A stretch of DNA of 64,000 bases. It comes from Aurantimonas coralicida DSM 14790 (GTDB lineage Bacteria; Pseudomonadota; Alphaproteobacteria; Rhizobiales; Rhizobiaceae). Position numbers and translations under genes: made by a program. Location of the stretch: assembly GCF_000421645.1 (NCBI RefSeq), contig NZ_ATXK01000008.1:62001-126000 (forward strand), read 5' to 3'. Below, piece by piece: positions 8,875 through 19,472 of this stretch (within the stretch, counting starts at the first letter, position 1; each line of letters begins with the position of its first letter). Under the pieces are notes generated by a model. The model did no database searches. It had not been told where the DNA came from and saw only the letters and a list, made by a program, of their open reading frames with translations.

Positions 8875-9537
8875 TCAGAGGACGTCGGCCGTGCCGAAGG
8901 CCAGCGGCTGATAGCGCACCGTGCCCAACGGCTCGCGCTCGAAGCGGCTGCCCACCTTGCGCAGGCGCAGGAGTTCCTGCGGCCCGTCGCCCGGCCCGAG
9001 CGCGCAGATCATCGCTGCGTTGGAGCCGAGCTGGTCGAGGAACTGCCGCGGCACGGCGGGAAACGCCGCATGGACGATCACCCGGTCGAACGGCGCCCCG
9101 CCGGCAAAGCCGTCGCGCCCGTCTTCCAGGAACAGCGAGATGTTGGTGATGCCGATGTCGCGCAGCCGCCGACCCGCCGGCTCCACCAGCCCGCGATAGC
9201 GGTCGAAGGAGCTGACATGGGTGGCGAGCCGGGCCAGGAGCGCGGTGATGTAGCCGCTGCCGGTTCCGATCTCCAGAATCCGGTGCGCCGGCTGCACGTC
9301 CAGCGCCGCCACCAGCCGCACGGCGGCCAGCGCCCCGTGCATGGTCTCGCCGCAGGCGATGGGGGCCGAGCGGTTCTCATAGGCGTTGGCGATGCCCTCG
9401 GGCAGGAACAGCCGCCGCGGCACCGATTCCACCGCTTCCAGAAGCCGTGCATCGGTGATGCGCTCCGACCGGAGCGACAGGAGGAAGGCCGCCAGATCCT
9501 CGCGGTCGCGCCCCATGCCTTCGCCGGTCGGCGCCAT
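8875..9537 (-). CDS. pcm: Protein-L-isoaspartate O-methyltransferase
   Basis: A 220-residue SAM-dependent methyltransferase that starts repair of isoaspartyl residues in damaged proteins. The SAM-binding motif ILEIGTGSGYITALLA is clear, preceded by the PCMT signature FLPEGIANAYENRSAPIACG and followed by FDRVIVHAAFPAVP. The start at 9537 overlaps the surE stop by one base (TGATG on the minus strand), which favours it over the ATG seven codons downstream. A second, more divergent paralogue lies at 32504-33166. Confidence 0.93.
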   Translation of the reverse strand: MAPTGEGMGRDREDLAAFLLSLRSERITDARLLEAVESVPRRLFLPEGIANAYENRSAPIACGETMHGALAAVRLVAALDVQPAHRILEIGTGSGYITALLARLATHVSSFDRYRGLVEPAGRRLRDIGITNISLFLEDGRDGFAGGAPFDRVIVHAAFPAVPRQFLDQLGSNAAMICALGPGDGPQELLRLRKVGSRFEREPLGTVRYQPLAFGTADVL

Positions 9538-10292
9538 CAACCGAGCAGCGTGCGCAGCTCGTCGCGCAGCGCATGGGCGGTCAGGTCGAGATGCAGCGGC
9601 GTGACCGAGATCCGCCCGGCCGTCAGGGCGGCCACGTCCGACTGTTCCACTTCGGCGCCGGCCTGCCGCCCGAACTTCAGCCAGAAATACGGGAAGCCAC
9701 GGCCGTCGCGGCGCTCTTCCATGCCCAGCGAATAGTCGAGCTTGCCCTGGCGCGTGACCTCGATGCCCTCGACCGCGTCGGCTTCGACCGCCGGGAAATT
9801 CACGTTGATCAGGTGTCCGGGCGGGGTATCGAACGCCATCAGGCGCTCGATCAGCGCCGGCGCATGGGTCTCGGCCGTCTTCCACAGCGCTTCGCGGTGG
9901 CTGCCGGGCTTGAACGCCTGGCTGAGCGCGATCGAGCGCAAGCCCAGCATCGTGCCTTCCATGGCACCGGCGACCGTGCCGGAATAGGTGACGTCGTCGC
10001 AGATATTCTGCCCGGCATTCACCCCCGACAGCACCAGGTCCGGCGGCGAATCCATCAGTTGCTTGACCGCCATGATGACGCAGTCGGTCGGCGTGCCGGA
10101 CAAGGCGAAGCGGCGCTCGTCGATCTTGCGTAGGCGCAGCGGCGAGGACAGCGTCAGCGAATGCGACAGCCCGCTCTGGTCGGTCTCCGGCGCCACGACC
10201 CAGACGTCGTCCGTCAGCTCGCGTGCGATCCGCTCCAGCACGGCAAGCCCTTCGGCGTGGATGCCGTCGTCATTGGTCAGCAGCAGGCGCAT
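9537..10292 (-). CDS. surE: 5'/3'-nucleotidase SurE
   Basis: A 251-residue metal-dependent survival protein E that hydrolyses nucleoside monophosphates. The start [16 protein letters not shown] holds the paired aspartates of the SurE metal site, and [11 protein letters not shown] and [20 protein letters not shown] complete the active-site signature. Its start overlaps the serS stop by one base and its own stop overlaps the pcm start by one base, so serS, surE and pcm appear to be translated in a coupled series. Confidence 0.95.
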   Translation of the reverse strand: MRLLLTNDDGIHAEGLAVLERIARELTDDVWVVAPETDQSGLSHSLTLSSPLRLRKIDERRFALSGTPTDCVIMAVKQLMDSPPDLVLSGVNAGQNICDDVTYSGTVAGAMEGTMLGLRSIALSQAFKPGSHREALWKTAETHAPALIERLMAFDTPPGHLINVNFPAVEADAVEGIEVTRQGKLDYSLGMEERRDGRGFPYFWLKFGRQAGAEVEQSDVAALTAGRISVTPLHLDLTAHALRDELRTLLG

Positions 10293-11575
10293 CAGGCCGT
10301 CCTCTCGATCCGTTCGAGCCCGCCCATATAGGGCCGCAGGACCTCCGGAACGGTGATCGAGCCGTCTTCGTTCTGGTAATTCTCCATGACCGCGATCAGC
10401 GCCCGCCCGACGGCGACGCCGGAGCCGTTCAGCGTGTGAACGTAGCGCGCGGCCTTCTCGCCCTCGACGCGGTAGCGCGTGCCCATGCGGCGCGCCTGGA
10501 AGTCGCCGCAGACCGAACAGCTGGAGATTTCGCGGAACGCGTCCTGCCCCGGCAGCCAGACCTCGATGTCGTAGGTCTTGCGGGCACCGAAGCCCATGTC
10601 GCCGGCACAAAGGGTCACGACCCGGTAGGACAGGCCGAGACGCTTCAGCACCTCTTCGGCTGCCGCGGTCATGCGCTCGTGCTCGGCAATCGAGGAGTCC
10701 TCGTCGGTCACAGAGACCAGCTCGACCTTGTAGAACTGGTGCTGGCGCAGCATGCCGCGGGTGTCGCGTCCAGCCGAGCCGGCTTCCGAGCGGAAGCACG
10801 GAGTCAGCGCGGTAAAGCGCAGCGGCAGGTCGCCCGCCCCCAGCACCTGCTCGCGCACCATATTGGTCAGCGGCACCTCGGCGGTCGGGATCAGCCAGCG
10901 GCCTTCGCTGGTGTGGAAGAGATCCTCGCTGAACTTCGGCAACTGGCCGGTGCCGAACAGCGCCTCGTCGCGCACCAAGAGCGGCGCGGCGGTTTCCTGA
11001 TAGCCGTGTTCGCCGGTGTGTAGGTCGAGCATGAACTGGCCGAGGGCGCGCTCCAGCCGGGCGAGCTGGCCCTTCAGGATGGTGAAGCGCGAACCGGAGA
11101 TCTTTGCCGCCTGCTCGAAATCCATCAGGCCGAGGCCCTCGCCGAGCTCGTAATGCTCCTTCGGCGCAAAGCCGAAGTTCGGCGCCTCGCCGTGACGGCG
11201 GATCTCGACATTGTCGGCTTCGTCCGCGCCCTCGGGCACGTCGTCGAGCGGGATGTTCGGAATGCGGGCGAGCGCGTCCTCGAGCGACTTGTCGATGCGC
11301 CGCTCGGTCTCCTCGCCGTCCTGGATGGCTTCCTTGATCTCACCGATCTCGCGGATCAGCTCCTCGGCGCCGGCTTCGTCGCCGGTGCCCTTGGCCTTGC
11401 CGATCGCCTTGGACGCCTCGTTGCGCCGCCCCTGCAAGGTCTGCAGGCGGGTCAGATGCGCCCGGCGCTCTTCGTCGAGTTTGAGAAGCTGATCGGCCAG
11501 GGGCGCGGCGCCGCGTCGTGCGAGGGCCGCATCCAGCTTGTCCGGATTGTCACGTATCCACTTGATGTCGAGCAT
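10292..11575 (-). CDS. serS: Serine-tRNA ligase
   Basis: A 427-residue class II aminoacyl-tRNA synthetase. The amino-terminal part ([20 protein letters not shown] onward, to about residue 110) is the long coiled-coil tRNA-binding arm. The catalytic domain shows motif 2 as [20 protein letters not shown] and motif 3 near the end as [19 protein letters not shown]. The length is usual for the family. It lies 47 bases after tatC and overlaps surE by one base. Confidence 0.97.
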   Translation of the reverse strand: MLDIKWIRDNPDKLDAALARRGAAPLADQLLKLDEERRAHLTRLQTLQGRRNEASKAIGKAKGTGDEAGAEELIREIGEIKEAIQDGEETERRIDKSLEDALARIPNIPLDDVPEGADEADNVEIRRHGEAPNFGFAPKEHYELGEGLGLMDFEQAAKISGSRFTILKGQLARLERALGQFMLDLHTGEHGYQETAAPLLVRDEALFGTGQLPKFSEDLFHTSEGRWLIPTAEVPLTNMVREQVLGAGDLPLRFTALTPCFRSEAGSAGRDTRGMLRQHQFYKVELVSVTDEDSSIAEHERMTAAAEEVLKRLGLSYRVVTLCAGDMGFGARKTYDIEVWLPGQDAFREISSCSVCGDFQARRMGTRYRVEGEKAARYVHTLNGSGVAVGRALIAVMENYQNEDGSITVPEVLRPYMGGLERIERTA

Positions 11576-11622
11576 TGATTCCCGTTTCCCGACCGACGAG
11601 CGGCGGGATCCGGGTCATGCCG

Positions 11623-12438
11623 TCAGCTATCGGCTTGCGCCTCGCTTTCGCGCTGCCGCTGGGCCCGCTTGCGTTCGATCATCCGTGCCGCAAAGATCGA
11701 CACCTCGTAGAGAAGGATCGTCGGCAGGGCAAGACCGATCTGCGACATCGGGTCGGGCGGCGTCAGGATCGCCGCGGCGACGAAGGCCAGCACGATGGCG
11801 TATTTGCGCTTGTCGGCCAGCCCCTGCGAGGAGGTGATGCCGGCCCGCACCAGAAGCGTCGCCACCACCGGAAGCTGGAACACCAGTCCGAAGGCGAAGA
11901 TCAGCGTCATGATCAGCGACAGATATTCGGAGACCCGCGGCAGCAGCTGGATCGCGGCCTGTCCGCCGGTTCCCGTCTGCTCCATCGACAGGAAGAACCA
12001 CATCACCATCGGGGTGAAGAAGTAATAGACCAGCGCCGCGCCGAGCAGGAACAGCAGCGGCGTGGCGACGAGGAACGGCAGGAACGCGCCGCGCTCCTCG
12101 CGGTAGAGGCCGGGGGCCACGAATTTGTAGATCTGCGAGGCAATCAGCGGAAAGGCGAGGAAGAAGCCGCCGAAGGCCGCGATCTTCACCTGGGTGAAGA
12201 AGAATTCCTGCGGCGCCGTGTAGATCAGCTCGACCTGCTTGTTGTGCACGCCGGCCCATTCCGTCGCTGTCTGGTACGGAACGACGAGGAAATTGAAGAT
12301 CGGCTTGGCGAAGAAGAAGCAGAGGATGAAGGCCACGAGGAAGCCGCCGAGGCTCCACATCAGCCGCGTGCGCAGCTCGATGAGGTGCTCGATGAGCGGC
12401 GCCGAGGAGGCCTCGATATCGGTGTCGTTCCGACTCAC
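11623..12438 (-). CDS. tatC: Sec-independent protein translocase subunit TatC
   Basis: A 271-residue polytopic inner-membrane protein with six predicted helices, the core receptor of the twin-arginine translocase. The family signatures LIEHLIELRTRL near the amino terminus, APQEFFFTQVKIA and the segment FGLVFQLPVV are present. The gene begins four bases inside the tatB end (ATGA overlap). The DctP protein at 48317-49363 has a twin-arginine leader and is a likely substrate. Confidence 0.96.
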   Translation of the reverse strand: MSRNDTDIEASSAPLIEHLIELRTRLMWSLGGFLVAFILCFFFAKPIFNFLVVPYQTATEWAGVHNKQVELIYTAPQEFFFTQVKIAAFGGFFLAFPLIASQIYKFVAPGLYREERGAFLPFLVATPLLFLLGAALVYYFFTPMVMWFFLSMEQTGTGGQAAIQLLPRVSEYLSLIMTLIFAFGLVFQLPVVATLLVRAGITSSQGLADKRKYAIVLAFVAAAILTPPDPMSQIGLALPTILLYEVSIFAARMIERKRAQRQRESEAQADS

Positions 12439-12887
12439 GCCGCGTCCTCGCTCTTCTTCTGGGGCGCGGCATCCGCGCTTTCGGCAGGCTTGTCCGCCGG
12501 CTGCGGGCTGTTGGTCGCCCCCGCCTTGTCGGGTTCGGCCGCAACGGCCGCACCGGAGGCGCCCGGCACCTTCGGTTCGGGCGCCTTGGTCGCGGCCTTC
12601 AGCGACGAGCGAATCTCGTCGCCCACCGCCTTCATCGGGTTCATCGCCGCACGCACGTCCTTGGTCGGATCGAGATCGCGCACCTTGCTCACGGTGTCCC
12701 TGACATCGTCGAGCTCAGCCTCGCGCAACGCATCGTCGAACTGGCGGCGGAAATCGCCGGCCATGGACCGCAACTGCTTGCTGGTGCGCCCGAACGTGCG
12801 CAGCATGCGCGGCAAATCCTTTGGCCCCACGACGACCACCAGGATCACCGCAACGACCATGAGTTCGGACCAGCCGATATCGAACAT
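12435..12887 (-). CDS. tatB: Sec-independent protein translocase subunit TatB
   Basis: A 150-residue protein with one amino-terminal membrane helix (MFDIGWSELMVVAVILVVVV), the GPKDLPRMLR hinge and a charged amphipathic helix, then an Ala/Pro/Lys-rich tail. These match TatB, which binds twin-arginine precursors together with TatC. It lies between tatA and tatC and overlaps tatC by four bases. Confidence 0.93.
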   Translation of the reverse strand: MFDIGWSELMVVAVILVVVVGPKDLPRMLRTFGRTSKQLRSMAGDFRRQFDDALREAELDDVRDTVSKVRDLDPTKDVRAAMNPMKAVGDEIRSSLKAATKAPEPKVPGASGAAVAAEPDKAGATNSPQPADKPAESADAAPQKKSEDAA

Positions 12888-12964
12888 TTCAGCGTCTCGG
12901 AAACAGCGAACTGACCTGATGACGACGGCGCACCGTCGTCATCGATGACCTCATGTGCAGGCGA

Positions 12965-13198
12965 TCAGTTGACCGTCTTCTCCCGCTTGACGTCGCGGGC
13001 CACCACGTCGGCCTCGTTATGGTCGAGCGACCGGCGCTCCTGAGCAGCCGCCTCGGTCTCGTCCTCCGACATGCCCTTCTTGAAGCTCTTGATGCCCTTG
13101 GCAACGTCACCCATCAGTTCCGGGATCTTGCCGCGACCGAAGAGCAGCAGCACGACCGCAAGGACGATGAGCCAATGCCAGATGCTGAAGCTACCCAT
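12965..13198 (-). CDS. tatA: Sec-independent protein translocase subunit TatA
   Basis: A 77-residue protein starting [20 protein letters not shown], a single membrane helix, followed by the [20 protein letters not shown] hinge and amphipathic helix, then an acidic tail. This is the pore-forming TatA subunit. It leads the tatA-tatB-tatC-serS series; the ABC ATPase gene ends 44 bases upstream, so read-through from the nagZ side is possible. Confidence 0.95.
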   Translation of the reverse strand: MGSFSIWHWLIVLAVVLLLFGRGKIPELMGDVAKGIKSFKKGMSEDETEAAAQERRSLDHNEADVVARDVKREKTVN

Positions 13199-13242
13199 TA
13201 TAAAATCTCCCTGGAACGCGTAAGGCGTTCGATCTTCCCAAG

Positions 13243-14451
13243 CTAGCGATCGTCCGCGGACTTTTCAAACACGATAACGTCTTGCGGATCAACGGAAACA
13301 ACGACGTCGCGCCGCCCCTGCTCGACAATTCCCGCCCGCATGCGCGAGCGCAGCGGATAATCGAGCCCCTCGATGGCCACGGTCATCAGATCGACGCTGC
13401 CCAGAAACCGCCGTGCGACGATCCGTCCAAACACGCCGTCGTCCCGCTCCTGCAGGCGCAGGCCCGTCAAACGCAGGGCCACGGTCATCGCCGTGCCGTC
13501 CGGCAGGGCCGTGTCGGCGACCGGTCCGAGTGCCGTCACCACGCGGCCGCCGCGCACATTGCCGTCGATGACGTTGAGCTCGGAAAAGAATCCCGCGGCA
13601 AAGAGACTGGCCGGGCGACTGTAGAGTTCGGCCGCCGTGCCGAGCTGCACCAGGCGCCCGTCGCGCAGAAGCGCGATTCGGTCGCCCATGCGCATCGCCT
13701 CCTCGGCGTCATGGGTCACAATGATCGCGGTCGCACGGCTTTCGCGCAGGATCTGCAGCGTGTCGGTCCGCACCACGTCCTTCAGACGGCTGTCCAGGCC
13801 GGAGAACGGCTCGTCCATCAACAGCACCGAGGGGCGCGGCGACATCGCCCGCGCCAGCGCCACGCGCTGCTGCTCGCCGCCCGACAGGGTGTGCGGATAA
13901 AGCCCGGCGGAGCCGCTCAAGCCGACCCGCTCCAGCGCGGCCATCGCCTCCTTGCGCGCCGCGTCCCCCGACATGGCGGTCAGGCCGAAGCGGACATTCT
14001 CGGCAATGGTCATGTGCGGAAACAGCGCGAAGTCCTGGAACATCAGGCCGATGCCGCGCTTTTCCGGCGGTACGAACGCCGTCTCGCCGGCGATCTCGCG
14101 ACCGTTCAGAACCAGCCGTCCCGCCGTCTGCCGCTCGATCCCCGCGGCGATCCGCAGGAGCGTCGTCTTGCCGGACCCGGATGGCCCGAGCAGACACAGG
14201 ATCTCGCCGGGCTCGGCCGCCAGATTGATGTCGTTCAGGATCTGCGTGTCGCCGACCGCGTGCGAGACGTTCTCGAAGGCGAGACGGGCGGCAAAGCTGA
14301 CGCCGGCGCTCGTCCTGCTCGCGGATTTCTGGGATGGCGCGACGGCGTCGCGGGTCCGGTCATGCACGTTGGACAGCCCGTCACTCTGGTCGGCCGGCGC
14401 GCGCGCCCAGCCTTCTGCGCTCTGGCTAACCCTTCGCCGCGGCGACGGCAA
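13243..14451 (-). CDS. ABC transporter ATP-binding protein, PotA/FbpC-like with TOBE domain
   Basis: This nucleotide-binding subunit shows Walker A ([18 protein letters not shown]), the signature [16 protein letters not shown], Walker [16 protein letters not shown] and the H-loop [13 protein letters not shown]. About 100 further residues form a TOBE-type domain, as in importers for Fe(III), polyamines or similar solutes. No permease or binding protein lies nearby, so the substrate is unknown. The start is uncertain: the 402-residue form uses TTG at 14451, and a GTG at 14367 would give 374 residues. It begins five bases after nagZ, at the place where scpA and scpB would be expected. Confidence 0.8.
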   Translation of the reverse strand: MPSPRRRVSQSAEGWARAPADQSDGLSNVHDRTRDAVAPSQKSASRTSAGVSFAARLAFENVSHAVGDTQILNDINLAAEPGEILCLLGPSGSGKTTLLRIAAGIERQTAGRLVLNGREIAGETAFVPPEKRGIGLMFQDFALFPHMTIAENVRFGLTAMSGDAARKEAMAALERVGLSGSAGLYPHTLSGGEQQRVALARAMSPRPSVLLMDEPFSGLDSRLKDVVRTDTLQILRESRATAIIVTHDAEEAMRMGDRIALLRDGRLVQLGTAAELYSRPASLFAAGFFSELNVIDGNVRGGRVVTALGPVADTALPDGTAMTVALRLTGLRLQERDDGVFGRIVARRFLGSVDLMTVAIEGLDYPLRSRMRAGIVEQGRRDVVVSVDPQDVIVFEKSADDR

Positions 14452-14456
14452 CCGGT

Positions 14457-15476
14457 TCAGGCGACGCGGGCGACGAGTTCGCGATATTCCGCCCGCAGCG
14501 CGGCCTCGTCGGCCGGCACGATGGGCGCGATGCAGGCCTCGGCGGCGGCGGCGCGGCGCTCGCCCTCTCCTGCCAGCGGCTGCGCGGCGTCAGCGACCTT
14601 GCGCATCTCCGCCATGTCGCCATTGCAGTGGAGGACGACGTCGCAGCCGGCATCGAGGCATTCGCGGCTGAGGTCGCCGAGATCGCCCTGCAGCGCCTTC
14701 ATCGAGATGTCGTCGCTCATCAGGAGACCGTCGAAACCGATCTCGCCGCGAATGACCTCCTCGATCACCACGGGCGACAGCGTCGCCGGGCGACGGGCAT
14801 CGATATCCGTATAGAGAATATGCGCGGTCATCGCCGCCGGCACCGTGTTCAGGGCCCTGAACGGGGCGAAATCTGTCCGGGACAGCTCGGCGCGGGGCGT
14901 TGTGACCACCGGCAGGCGGTAATGGCTGTCGGCATTGCCGCGGCCATGGCCGGGAATATGCTTCATCACCGGTAGGCCGCCGCCGGCCACAAACCCGTCC
15001 GCCACGGCCTGACCGAGGGCGGCGACGGTGTCGCCGTCAAGGCCGTAGGCACGATCCCCGATGACCGAATCCGCACCCTGCACCGGCACGTCGAGGCACG
15101 GCACGCAGTCGGCATTGATGCCATAGACCATGATGTCGGCGGCCAGCAGCCGGCCCTGCAGCCACGCGGCGCGCACGCCCGCCTCGGCATCGGCGGCATG
15201 CAGCCGACCGAGATCGGCCGGCGTCGGATAGGCCGGCGCCATCGGCGGCTTGAGGCGATTGATCCGCCCGCCTTCCTGGTCGATGAAGACCGGGATCGCG
15301 GCGCGCCCGCCGATCTCGCGCAGTTCGGCCGTCAGATCGGACAGTTGCGAGGCGTCGGAGATGTTGCGGCCGAAGACGATGAAGCCCCAGGGCCGCTCGT
15401 CGGCGAAGAAGGCGCGTTCGTCCGCCGTCAGGCGAAGCCCGGCCGGCGCGGCAATCCACGCCTTCGATCCGCTCAT
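14457..15476 (-). CDS. nagZ: Beta-N-acetylhexosaminidase NagZ
   Basis: A 339-residue glycoside hydrolase family 3 enzyme of peptidoglycan recycling that removes GlcNAc from anhydromuropeptides. The motif VMKHIPGHGRGNADSHYRLP carries the KH and GDSH-like loop (here NADSH), and GFDGLLMSDDISMKAL holds the catalytic aspartate. The start at 15476 has a good ribosome binding site (aggag, six bases before ATG) and gives the usual family length. The frame stays open upstream through a stretch that looks like a twin-arginine leader (see findings), but this overlaps the SPOR gene and lacks a binding site. Confidence 0.93.
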   Translation of the reverse strand: MSGSKAWIAAPAGLRLTADERAFFADERPWGFIVFGRNISDASQLSDLTAELREIGGRAAIPVFIDQEGGRINRLKPPMAPAYPTPADLGRLHAADAEAGVRAAWLQGRLLAADIMVYGINADCVPCLDVPVQGADSVIGDRAYGLDGDTVAALGQAVADGFVAGGGLPVMKHIPGHGRGNADSHYRLPVVTTPRAELSRTDFAPFRALNTVPAAMTAHILYTDIDARRPATLSPVVIEEVIRGEIGFDGLLMSDDISMKALQGDLGDLSRECLDAGCDVVLHCNGDMAEMRKVADAAQPLAGEGERRAAAAEACIAPIVPADEAALRAEYRELVARVA

Positions 15477-15604
15477 TCCCGTCTCCTGTGCGTGCACGGA
15501 TGGTCCCGCGTCAGCGCCGGGACGTGTGTCTGTGTGAAGAATGGAAGGAGCCGTCCCGCGCGAGGAACGGCCCGTCAGTGCGACGCCGGCAAGGCCGGCG
15601 ACGC

Positions 15605-17533
15605 TCAGCGCGCCACGAAGCAGCTGCCGCCGGCTGATTTGAGCTGGGAGCACAGGCTCGTCGCCTCGTCCTTGGAGCCGGTCGCCACGCGCACCCGGTA
15701 ATAGGTGCCCTTGCCCGGAATGTCGGCCGACTGGATGACGAGGTTACGCCCGCCGATCACGCCGGCATAGCGCTGGCCGAGCGCCTGGGACGATTCCCGC
15801 GCCGCCGTTTCGCTGGGCTGCGAAGAGATCTGGACGTAATAGCCGTCACCGGTAGGGGCCGTCACGGCGGCGGGCGCCGCTGCGGGCTGTGCCGCGATGC
15901 TGGCGGTTTCCGTGGCCGAATCGACGGCCGGCTCCGGCGCGACCGGGGTCGGCGCCGGGGCGACGGCGGCCGGCGACACCTGCGGCTCGGGCTCTGCCGT
16001 GGCGAGCGCCGCCACGCGGGTCGCGGCGGAGGCCGGTCGCGTCGGCTTCATCGCCGGCACGGGCATGCCCGGTGCAGGCTGTCCTGCCGATGCTGTGTCG
16101 TCCACCGTCTCGGTCGTCGCGGCATCGGCCGCGTCCGTCGCCAGTTCCACCGGACGCGAGGCGGCCGGGATCATCGCCGGGTTCTCGCCGCGCAGATCCG
16201 CCATCGACGTCTCGGGCACCGTGTCCTCGGTGACCAGCGTGCCATCCGGCCGCACGGTCAGGGTGCGCACGCGCCGCGGCGTCAGGACCGCGATCGGCTC
16301 GGCAGAGGCGGATGCGTCGGCGACCCGCACGGAGCCGTCGCCGATCCCGTTCGACGCGGCACGCGCCGTGCCGATCGGGCTGAGATCGACGCCCGGCAGA
16401 TCGTTGGCGACCTGCGAGGGCAGTTCCAGCGGCTCTTCGGCTGCCGACAGGAGAGTGGTCTGCGATGGCTTGATGTCGGCGTCGGCGCTCTGGACGCGCT
16501 CGTAGACCGCCTTGTTCTGATTCGGCACGGCGCGGCCGCCCGGATCCTTCGGCGCGACCTTCACCGGCTCGGGATCGGCGCGCACGATCAGCACCTCGTC
16601 GGAGCCCGCAACGCCGCCGCTTCCGGATGCGTAATAGGCGCCAACGCCGCCGAGCAGCGCGATGACCAGCACACTGGCGCCGAAGCCGAGCGAACGGGGC
16701 GAGAAACGTCCCTGCCCTGCCGCGAGCATGGCGCCGGCGGCCCGGTGAGACGCACCGCGAACACCGCGGCCATCATCGAAACGATCGTCGAGCGATTCGA
16801 CGCCGAAGGCATTGCTGTCGTCCTGGGCGAGACCGGCATGGCCGTGCTGCGGCGCGGACGGTCCGGCCGCTGCCATGCGCGTATCGGCACCGTCCCATGC
16901 CTCGTTGATGCGCTGCACCTGCGGCGTCGTGGTCATCGCCGCGAGTTCGCTGGCGATCAGTTCGTCGAAATCGTCGAGCGGCTTGGTGCTGGCCTGCGGC
17001 ATCGGCGCAGGCTCGACCCTTGCCGGCGCAAAAGCCTCGCTGTGATGCAGCGGCGTGCCGCGCGGATTGGCCGGAGCCGACAGGCCACGCAGCGCGACCT
17101 CCAGCTCGTCGTCGATCGCGGCGTCGAGCTGGGCCTCGGGGGCAGCCGGCGTCGTCGCGGAGCGCGACTGGCTGGCAAAACCCGTAGACGCGGCAGAAGC
17201 GCCGCGCGGCGACACCCAGTTCGCATAGGAATTGGTGATGGTCTCGTCGTCGCGGGACGGCGCGTCAGCAGCCATCGCAGGCGCTGCGAAATCGTCCATC
17301 GATTCGAAGCTGCGGTTGAATTCCTTGTCGAGGACGCCGGCCAGGGCCTCCTCGTCGAAACCGGTCGCATCGCCGGTCGGCGCGGCAGCGGCGTCACGCT
17401 CGGCGCGCACCGCAGGCTCCGCGCCCCAAGGCTGATCGATCAGTTTCGCCAGATCCGCGAACGGATCTTCGTCAGGCGTCGCCGTCAGCCGGTCCGTCTT
17501 CGAACCCGCGCCGTTCATGTCCCCCGTCGACAT
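15605..17533 (-). CDS. SPOR domain-containing single-pass membrane protein
   Basis: A 642-residue protein. Residues 1-281 are acidic and low-complexity, one transmembrane helix lies at about 282-301 (LGFGASVLVIALLGGVGAYY), a long Ala/Pro/Thr-rich periplasmic linker follows, and a SPOR domain occupies about the last 75 residues (GYYVQISSQPSETAARESSQ, then a C-terminal LKSAGGSCFVAR). SPOR domains bind denuded septal glycan, so a role in division or cell-wall remodelling is likely. It lies between argS and nagZ. A second ATG five codons in is an alternative start. Confidence 0.88.
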   Translation of the reverse strand: MSTGDMNGAGSKTDRLTATPDEDPFADLAKLIDQPWGAEPAVRAERDAAAAPTGDATGFDEEALAGVLDKEFNRSFESMDDFAAPAMAADAPSRDDETITNSYANWVSPRGASAASTGFASQSRSATTPAAPEAQLDAAIDDELEVALRGLSAPANPRGTPLHHSEAFAPARVEPAPMPQASTKPLDDFDELIASELAAMTTTPQVQRINEAWDGADTRMAAAGPSAPQHGHAGLAQDDSNAFGVESLDDRFDDGRGVRGASHRAAGAMLAAGQGRFSPRSLGFGASVLVIALLGGVGAYYASGSGGVAGSDEVLIVRADPEPVKVAPKDPGGRAVPNQNKAVYERVQSADADIKPSQTTLLSAAEEPLELPSQVANDLPGVDLSPIGTARAASNGIGDGSVRVADASASAEPIAVLTPRRVRTLTVRPDGTLVTEDTVPETSMADLRGENPAMIPAASRPVELATDAADAATTETVDDTASAGQPAPGMPVPAMKPTRPASAATRVAALATAEPEPQVSPAAVAPAPTPVAPEPAVDSATETASIAAQPAAAPAAVTAPTGDGYYVQISSQPSETAARESSQALGQRYAGVIGGRNLVIQSADIPGKGTYYRVRVATGSKDEATSLCSQLKSAGGSCFVAR

Positions 17534-17618
17534 TCACACCCCCGCCTATCTTCGTGCTCCGGAGGCGTCCGGCCCCTTCTCGTGGGCTAGGGGACGAACT
17601 TGACCAAAGCGTGATCGG

Positions 17619-19370
17619 TCAGCGCATTTCTTCCGGAGCGTCGACCCCGATCAGGCCGAGTCCCGTAGCCAGAACCAGCGCCACGGCCTTCACCAGAGCC
17701 AGTCGGGCCAAGGTGATCTTGGCCTCATCAGCGTTAACAAACCGTAATTCCGGCAGGTCCTTGCCGCGATTGTACTGCGCGTGGAACGACGATGCGAGGT
17801 CGTAGAGATAGAAGGCCAGCCGGTGCGGCTCCTTTGCATCGGCTGCCGATTTGATCAGCCGCGGGAACTCCGCGAGCTTGCGGATCAGGCCGATCTCGCC
17901 CTCGTCGTTCAGGAGATCCAGCGTCTCGCGGTCGAGCGAAGCGAAGTCGGGCAGCGTCAGCCCGGCCTCGACGGCCTGGCGGAAGATCGCGGCCGAACGG
18001 GCATGGGCGTACTGCACGTAGAAGACCGGATTGTCCTTCGACTGCTCGGTGACCTTCTGGAAGTCGAAGTCCAGCGGCGCGTCGCTCTTGCGAAACAGCA
18101 TCATGAAGCGGACGGGATCGCGGCCGACCTCCTCCACCACGTCCGCCAGGGTGACGAAATTGCCGGAGCGCTTCGACATCGTGACCGGCTCGCCGTTCCG
18201 GTAGAGCTTCACGAGCTGGCACAACAGCACGTCCGCCGTCGCGGTGCCGCCGGACACCGCCCGCGCCACGGCTTCCAGCCGCTTCACATAGCCGCCGTGA
18301 TCGGCACCGAGGACGTAGACCATCTCCTGGAAGCCGCGCTCGAACTTGTCGCGGAAATAGGCGACGTCGGCGGCGAAATAGGTGTAACGGCCGTCGGACT
18401 TCACCAGCGGCCGGTCCTGGTCGTCGCCGACCTCGGTCGAGCGCAGCAGGGTCTGCTCGCGGTCTTCCCAATCCTCGGGCAACTGACCCTTGGGCGGCGG
18501 CAGCGAGCCCTGATAGACGAAGCCCCGCTCCCGCAGATCGGCGATTGCGGCGGCGATCTTGCCGCCATTGTCGTCATGCAGGGTGCGCTCGGAGAAGAAC
18601 ACGTCCTGCTCGATGCCCAGCAGCTTCAGATCGGCGCGGATCATTTCCATCATCGCGTCGATGGCCCGTTCGCGCACCAGCGGCAGCCATTCCGCCTCGT
18701 CCATCGCAAGGAGCCGGTCGCCGAACTCGCTCGCCAGCTTTTCGCCCACCGGCTTGAGGTACTCGCCGGGGTAGAGACCGGCCGGGATCTCGTCGATCGT
18801 CTCGCCCAGCGCCTCGCGGTAGCGCAGCAGGGCCGAGCGCGCGAGAACGTTCACCTGCTCGCCGGCATCGTTGATGTAGTATTCGGTGGTCACCTCGTCG
18901 CCGCCGAAGGCCATCAGGCTCGCCACGGCGTCGCCCACGACCGCGCCGCGGCAGTGGCCGACATGCATCGGCCCTGTCGGGTTGGCCGAGACATATTCGA
19001 CATTCACCCGGCGGCCGGTGGCAGGCGCCCGGCCGAAATCGCCGCCGGCGGCGAGAATGCCTGCCAGATGCGCGATCCAGAAGGGCTGGCAGAGCTTCAG
19101 ATTGATGAAGCCCGGCCCGGCGATCTCGGCCGTCTCGACATCGGGATCGCGGGCAAGATGCGCGGCGATGCGGGTGGCCAGATCGCGCGGCTTCAGGCCC
19201 AGCGGCTTGGCCAGCACCATCGCGGCGTTGGTCGCAAGGTCGCCATGGGCGGCATCGCGCGGCGGCTCGACCGTGACGCGCGCCAGATCCGGCACGCCGC
19301 TTTCACTATCGGAAAGAACGGCTTCGACCGCAGCCTTCACGCGCGATTCGAAATCGGCGAAGATGTTCAT
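17619..19370 (-). CDS. argS: Arginine-tRNA ligase
   Basis: A 583-residue class I synthetase. The amino-terminal additive domain ([20 protein letters not shown]) is followed by the HIGH-type motif in [20 protein letters not shown] and the KMSKS-type motif [15 protein letters not shown], then the DALR anticodon-binding helical domain with [13 protein letters not shown]. Length and order are normal for the family. It lies 102 bases downstream of dgt and 85 bases upstream of the SPOR gene. Confidence 0.97.
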   Translation of the reverse strand: MNIFADFESRVKAAVEAVLSDSESGVPDLARVTVEPPRDAAHGDLATNAAMVLAKPLGLKPRDLATRIAAHLARDPDVETAEIAGPGFINLKLCQPFWIAHLAGILAAGGDFGRAPATGRRVNVEYVSANPTGPMHVGHCRGAVVGDAVASLMAFGGDEVTTEYYINDAGEQVNVLARSALLRYREALGETIDEIPAGLYPGEYLKPVGEKLASEFGDRLLAMDEAEWLPLVRERAIDAMMEMIRADLKLLGIEQDVFFSERTLHDDNGGKIAAAIADLRERGFVYQGSLPPPKGQLPEDWEDREQTLLRSTEVGDDQDRPLVKSDGRYTYFAADVAYFRDKFERGFQEMVYVLGADHGGYVKRLEAVARAVSGGTATADVLLCQLVKLYRNGEPVTMSKRSGNFVTLADVVEEVGRDPVRFMMLFRKSDAPLDFDFQKVTEQSKDNPVFYVQYAHARSAAIFRQAVEAGLTLPDFASLDRETLDLLNDEGEIGLIRKLAEFPRLIKSAADAKEPHRLAFYLYDLASSFHAQYNRGKDLPELRFVNADEAKITLARLALVKAVALVLATGLGLIGVDAPEEMR

Positions 19371-19472
19371 CCTGGACCTCGACTGGTTCCGGCGGCCGCC
19401 GTCGCGGCGCGGCCCGGACGTTCTGGCGGCCGGGCGTCACGCATCTGCGTGCCTTAAAGAAGGAAAGGCCGG

